Assembly: GCA_017307505.1 (NCBI GenBank)
Contig: JAFKEE010000024.1
Span: forward strand, 186,001-250,000
Source: Acidobacteriota bacterium
GTDB lineage: Bacteria > Acidobacteriota > Terriglobia > Bryobacterales > Bryobacteraceae
Direction: 5' to 3'
Length of the DNA stretch: 64,000 nt
Shown: one piece after another, positions 60,522 to 64,000 of the stretch
Layout of the letters: every line of letters starts with the position of its first letter
Position numbering within the stretch: position 1 is the stretch's first letter
The notes under the pieces: model-generated
The model's database searches: none
What the model was told of the DNA's origin: nothing
What the model saw: only the letters and a program-made list of their open reading frames with translations
Program-made: the position numbers and the translations under genes

Positions 60522-61980
60522 TTTCGTGCCGCCCTCCCCGCAGGAGTTGTTCCGGTTCGCGCCTGAAATGCTGATGACTGTGATTGCCACGCTCATCATG
60601 GTGATGGAGCCCCTGAGCGCGCCCGAAGGCAAGCGCAAGTTTGCCGTGATCACGTTTCTGACACTCGTCGCCGGCATCGTGCTGACCTTGATGGGCGCCA
60701 GCGATCCGGGTACCGCCTTCTCGAAAATGCTGGTGCTGGACGGTTTCGCGGAGTTCTTCCGGATTCTCGTGATGGTCGTGGGGCTGCTCATTGTACTGAT
60801 TTCCACGAACTATCTGAAGTTGGAGCAGCACGAGTCCGGTGAGTACTACGCGCTGATCCTGTTCTCGATCATCGGCCAGTGCCTGATGGTTTCCGCCAAC
60901 GAACTCATCATGCTGTTCATCGGGCTGGAGTGCTCGTCCATCGCCAGCTACGTTCTGGCCGGATACCTCCGTGACGACAAGCGAAACAACGAGTCGGCCT
61001 TGAAGTACTTTCTGCTTGGCTCGTTCGCAACTGCATTCCTGCTGTACGGCGTAGCCTGGATCTACGGCCTGACCGGCACCACGAACCTCAGCGCAATCCG
61101 CGCCACACTGCTGGATCCCACGAATCACCCCAACCTGGTGATGCTCGGCGCCGCCACGGCTCTGCTGTTTGTCGGCCTCGCTTTCAAGGTGTCGGCCGCT
61201 CCGTTTCAGATGTGGGCGCCGGATGTCTACCAGGGCGCCCCTGCTCCGGTTACCGCGTTCATGTCCGTTGGCCCGAAAGCAGCGGCGTTTGCGATGTTTC
61301 TGCGAATACTGATGACGGCCTTCGAGCCGTTGAAGGACCGTTGGGAGCCCATCCTCTGGACCTCCGCTCTGGTGACCATGCTCATTGGCAACTTCGCCGC
61401 CCTGCGCCAGGCAAATATCAAACGCCTGCTGGCCTACAGTTCTATTGCGCACGCCGGCTATGTCATGGTGGCCCTCACCACGCACAGCGAGATTGGTACC
61501 GCCGCCGCGATGTTCTATCTGGCGTCCTACGCCTTCATGAACATCGGTGCGTTCGCCGTAGTCACTTATCTTGCGCGCCGCGGCGAGAAGCATGTAGCCA
61601 CGCAGGACCTGGCCGGGCTCAGCCAGACGCAGCCGCTGGTGGCCGCCATGCTCACCATCTTCCTGCTTTCGCTGACTGGCATTCCGCTGACCGCGGGCTT
61701 CTTCGGCAAGTTCTACATCTTCAAGGCCGCTCTGGACGCCAACCTGGTCTGGCTGGCGGTGCTGGGCATGTTGAACAGCGCCGTGGCCGCGTACTACTAT
61801 TTGCGGATCATCGTCGTGATGTACATGGAGCCGCCGGCTGAGAGCGCCGAGGAACTGCTTGCTCCCACTGCCGGCATTCGCGTCGCGATTTTCTGCACCG
61901 CGATCGTTACGCTATTCCTGGGCATCTTCCCCTCGATCATTCTCGATTTCGCCGGGAAATCCGCTGCTCTGATCCGGTAG
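60511..61980 (+). CDS. nuoN: NADH-quinone oxidoreductase subunit N, operon 2
   Basis: This 489-residue ND2-type antiporter-like subunit has GLECSSIASYVLAGYLRDD, APFQMWAPDVYQGAPAP and KRLLAYSSIAHAGY. The ATG at 60511 lies inside the nuoM end; a TTG at 60505 is also possible. It is the last gene of operon 2; a strong terminator follows 38 bp after its stop. Confidence 0.94.
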   Translation: MPASFVPPSPQELFRFAPEMLMTVIATLIMVMEPLSAPEGKRKFAVITFLTLVAGIVLTLMGASDPGTAFSKMLVLDGFAEFFRILVMVVGLLIVLISTNYLKLEQHESGEYYALILFSIIGQCLMVSANELIMLFIGLECSSIASYVLAGYLRDDKRNNESALKYFLLGSFATAFLLYGVAWIYGLTGTTNLSAIRATLLDPTNHPNLVMLGAATALLFVGLAFKVSAAPFQMWAPDVYQGAPAPVTAFMSVGPKAAAFAMFLRILMTAFEPLKDRWEPILWTSALVTMLIGNFAALRQANIKRLLAYSSIAHAGYVMVALTTHSEIGTAAAMFYLASYAFMNIGAFAVVTYLARRGEKHVATQDLAGLSQTQPLVAAMLTIFLLSLTGIPLTAGFFGKFYIFKAALDANLVWLAVLGMLNSAVAAYYYLRIIVVMYMEPPAESAEELLAPTAGIRVAIFCTAIVTLFLGIFPSIILDFAGKSAALIR

Positions 61981-62018
61981 CCCGACTTCTGACACTACAT
62001 CCGCTTTGACGCAGAGAC

Positions 62019-62046
62019 GGCCGGCCAATGCCGGCCCTCTTTGTTT
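62019..62046 (+). terminator. Rho-independent terminator of complex I operon 2
   Basis: GGCCGGC (62019-62025) and GCCGGCC (62030-62036) form a perfect 7-bp stem with a CAAT loop, followed by CTCTTTGTTT. Confidence 0.8.
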
Positions 62047-62152
62047 CAGGTACAGCGTTCCAAACAGTCAAGCAGATCCCAAACCCTAAAAAAGAACTCG
62101 CTGCCCCTCCTATGCGAAGATGCAAACATCTGGAGGTACCTTCGACTTGGGA

Positions 62153-64000
62153 ATGGGCTCAGACTCGAAGCCAAGGATGTACCGGCCGATTGAATCCTGT
62201 GGAATCATCGGCAATTTGCAGTCGGTTGCACTGGTCTCTACGGAGGGTGAGATCGATTGGTGCTGCTTGCCGAATTTTGATTCGCCAAGCATTTTCGGAG
62301 CGATTTTAGATCGGGGTAAGGGCGGTTACTTTCGAATCGCGCCCGTGACGGAGGGCGTGAACCGGCAGATGTACCTGCCGGAAACGAACGTCCTGATGAC
62401 GCGATTCCTGCGGCCCGATGGCGTGGCCGAGGTCCTCGACTTCATGCCCGTGCGGGAAGAGGTTGTCTGGCCCGGCGCACAGGCGCCCAGCGAGATCATC
62501 CGCATTGTGCGCGGCGTTCGCGGTGTCACGAGGATCCGGCTGGATTGCTCTCCGGCTTTCGGCTACGCGCTGGCGCCGCACGATACGGAGATCCGCCCCT
62601 GGGGCTGCATCTTTCGTAGCGAGCAGGGCAGCCTCGCGCTGAGCAGCCCAGTGCCGATTGCCGAAGAAAATGGGCACGCCATAGCGGAGTTCAACATCCA
62701 CCCGAAGGAGAGCTTCACCTTCTCTCTTCGCTTCCTGGAGCACGGAGAGCCGGCGCCGGGTGGTCATGATTCCATAGACGGCGAGATCCTCATGGACCAG
62801 GCCGTGAAATACTGGCGCGGCTGGCTCAGTCGCTGCACCTACACCGGACGGTGGCGGGAACGCATCATCCGTTCCGCCCTGGTCCTGAAGCTTCTCACCT
62901 ACCGTCCCACCGGCGCGATTGTCGCCGCGCCCACCTGTAGCCTTCCGGAAGAGGTGGGCGGAACCCGCAACTGGGATTACCGCTACACCTGGATCCGCGA
63001 CGCTGCATTCACTGTGTACGCCTTCCTGCGCATGGGCTTCACAGAGGAGGCGAAGGCGTTCATGGGTTGGCTCGAGAGCCGCATCCACGAGCAGGAGCGC
63101 GATAACGGGCCACTGAATGTGATGTACGCCATCGACGGACGTCACGATCTCACCGAGTACACGCTCGATCATTTCGAGGGCTATCGCGGCTCGCGGCCCG
63201 TGCGTGTCGGCAACGGCGCCTACAATCAGTTGCAGCTCGATATCTACGGTGAAGTTGTCGATTCCATCTATCTGTACGACAAGCACGTCACCCCCATCTC
63301 CTACAGCTTCTGGAAGCAGGTGCGGGTCATGCTGGAATGGGTGGCCGCCAACTGGCAGCAGCCCGATGAGGGGCTGTGGGAAGTGCGCAGCCAGCGCCAG
63401 CACTTCATCTATTCCAAACTGCAGTGTTGGGTGGCGCTCGATCGTGGCTTGCGCCTGGCGGCGCGAAGAAGCCTGCCGCTCAACCGCGCGCATCTGGAGC
63501 AGGAGAGGGACAAGGTCTTCGAGTGGATCATGGCCCACGGCTGGGACGCGGACCAGCAGTCTTTCGTGCAGGCAGCAGGAACGAAGGCCCTCGACGCCGC
63601 CAATCTTCTCATGCCGCTGGTTTACTTCATGGCTCCGACCGATCCGCGCATGCTGAGTACGATCGACCGCACCATCGAAGCTCTGGTGTCCGACAGTCTG
63701 GTCTACCGTTACCAGTTGCACGGCGAGGTCTTCACCGACGATGGCCTTAGCGGCGGCGAAGGCACCTTCAGCATGTGCACCTTCTGGCTGGTTGAGGCGC
63801 TCACTCGTGCCGGGCGTCTGGAGGAAGCCCGTTTGATCTTCGAAAAAATGCTTACTTACTGCAACCACCTTGGTTTGTATTCGGAAGAGATCGGACCCAC
63901 AGGAGAGTCGTTGGGCAACATCCCGCAGGCGTTCACCCATCTGGGCCTGGTCAGCGCGGCGTTGAACCTGAACGCCCGGCTCGATGGCCGGGAGTACGGG
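62153..64000 (+). CDS. Glycoside hydrolase family 15 enzyme (glucoamylase/trehalase-like), 3' end outside window
   Basis: The frame stays open to the right edge (616 codons), so the gene is 3'-truncated. The N-terminus YRPIESCGIIGNLQSVALVS followed by EIDWCCLPNFDSPSIFGA is the typical trehalase-like N-terminal domain. The GH15 (alpha/alpha)6 barrel begins around residue 235, with TRNWDYRYTWIRDAAFTVYA, and the catalytic Glu region SEEIGPTGESLGNIPQAFTH is near the end. Members hydrolyse alpha-glucosidic bonds of trehalose or glucans. The start is uncertain: 62153 and 62177 are in frame, with GGAGG 17 nt before the first. Confidence 0.85.
   Translation, partial: MGSDSKPRMYRPIESCGIIGNLQSVALVSTEGEIDWCCLPNFDSPSIFGAILDRGKGGYFRIAPVTEGVNRQMYLPETNVLMTRFLRPDGVAEVLDFMPVREEVVWPGAQAPSEIIRIVRGVRGVTRIRLDCSPAFGYALAPHDTEIRPWGCIFRSEQGSLALSSPVPIAEENGHAIAEFNIHPKESFTFSLRFLEHGEPAPGGHDSIDGEILMDQAVKYWRGWLSRCTYTGRWRERIIRSALVLKLLTYRPTGAIVAAPTCSLPEEVGGTRNWDYRYTWIRDAAFTVYAFLRMGFTEEAKAFMGWLESRIHEQERDNGPLNVMYAIDGRHDLTEYTLDHFEGYRGSRPVRVGNGAYNQLQLDIYGEVVDSIYLYDKHVTPISYSFWKQVRVMLEWVAANWQQPDEGLWEVRSQRQHFIYSKLQCWVALDRGLRLAARRSLPLNRAHLEQERDKVFEWIMAHGWDADQQSFVQAAGTKALDAANLLMPLVYFMAPTDPRMLSTIDRTIEALVSDSLVYRYQLHGEVFTDDGLSGGEGTFSMCTFWLVEALTRAGRLEEARLIFEKMLTYCNHLGLYSEEIGPTGESLGNIPQAFTHLGLVSAALNLNARLDGREYG

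Overview
The window is high-GC, gene-dense bacterial chromosome. Several traits point to an Acidobacteriota of the Solibacter/Bryobacter/Paludibaculum type: a 12-fold He_PIG-repeat surface protein, a caspase-TPR protein next to DUF4384 proteins, MacB-type permeases with HlyD adaptors, exported Gfo/Idh/MocA oxidoreductases and two complex I loci. This assignment is inferred from gene content, not from a marker gene. No rRNA, CRISPR array, transposase or phage gene was found, and the tracts read like core chromosome.

Layout. 1-2.7 kb: the end of a membrane protein, tRNA-Glu, an EAL-HDOD protein and a small cytochrome c. 3-13.6 kb: complex I operon 1 in the order nuoC-D-I-J-K-L-M-N-H, followed by a membrane ferredoxin-type Fe-S protein. 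13.6-20.6 kb: a DUF2461 protein, murB with a coupled secreted beta-propeller-like protein, a Ser/Thr kinase fused to a formylglycine-generating-enzyme-like domain, and a GH88 hydrolase with a Tat-type oxidoreductase. 20.7-29.8 kb: a caspase/PEGA/TPR protein and two DUF4384 proteins, divergent from a small exported protein and a 1325-residue He_PIG repeat protein, then a DUF1080-like protein. 29.8-32.5 kb: rsmD and recG. 32.7-41.2 kb: an export operon of three HlyD-type adaptors, one MacB-like permease and one TolC-like protein, with no ATPase gene, closed by a strong terminator. 41.2-48.9 kb: mutL, an isochorismatase-like protein, a PEP-mutase/isocitrate-lyase-like protein, then on the minus strand guaA, an S41 protease, a MerR regulator and thiS. 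49-62 kb: complex I operon 2 in the order nuoA-C-D-E-F-G-H-J-K-L-M-N, ending in a clear terminator. 62.2-64 kb: a GH15 enzyme running off the end.

How the genes work together. The two complex I operons together encode two sets of membrane and Q-module subunits but only one NADH module (EFG), one nuoA and one nuoI, and no nuoB at all. Neither operon can build a complete enzyme alone. Operon 1 is the NADH-module-less type and sits beside a polyferredoxin-like protein, which suggests an alternative electron donor. Operon 2 needs NuoB and NuoI from elsewhere (NuoI possibly from operon 1).

I found no wholly new defence or mobile system. The most unusual parts are the split complex I gene sets, the caspase/DUF4384/He_PIG divergent locus, and the export operon whose first and third adaptors carry long Ser/Gly or Gly/Met low-complexity inserts.
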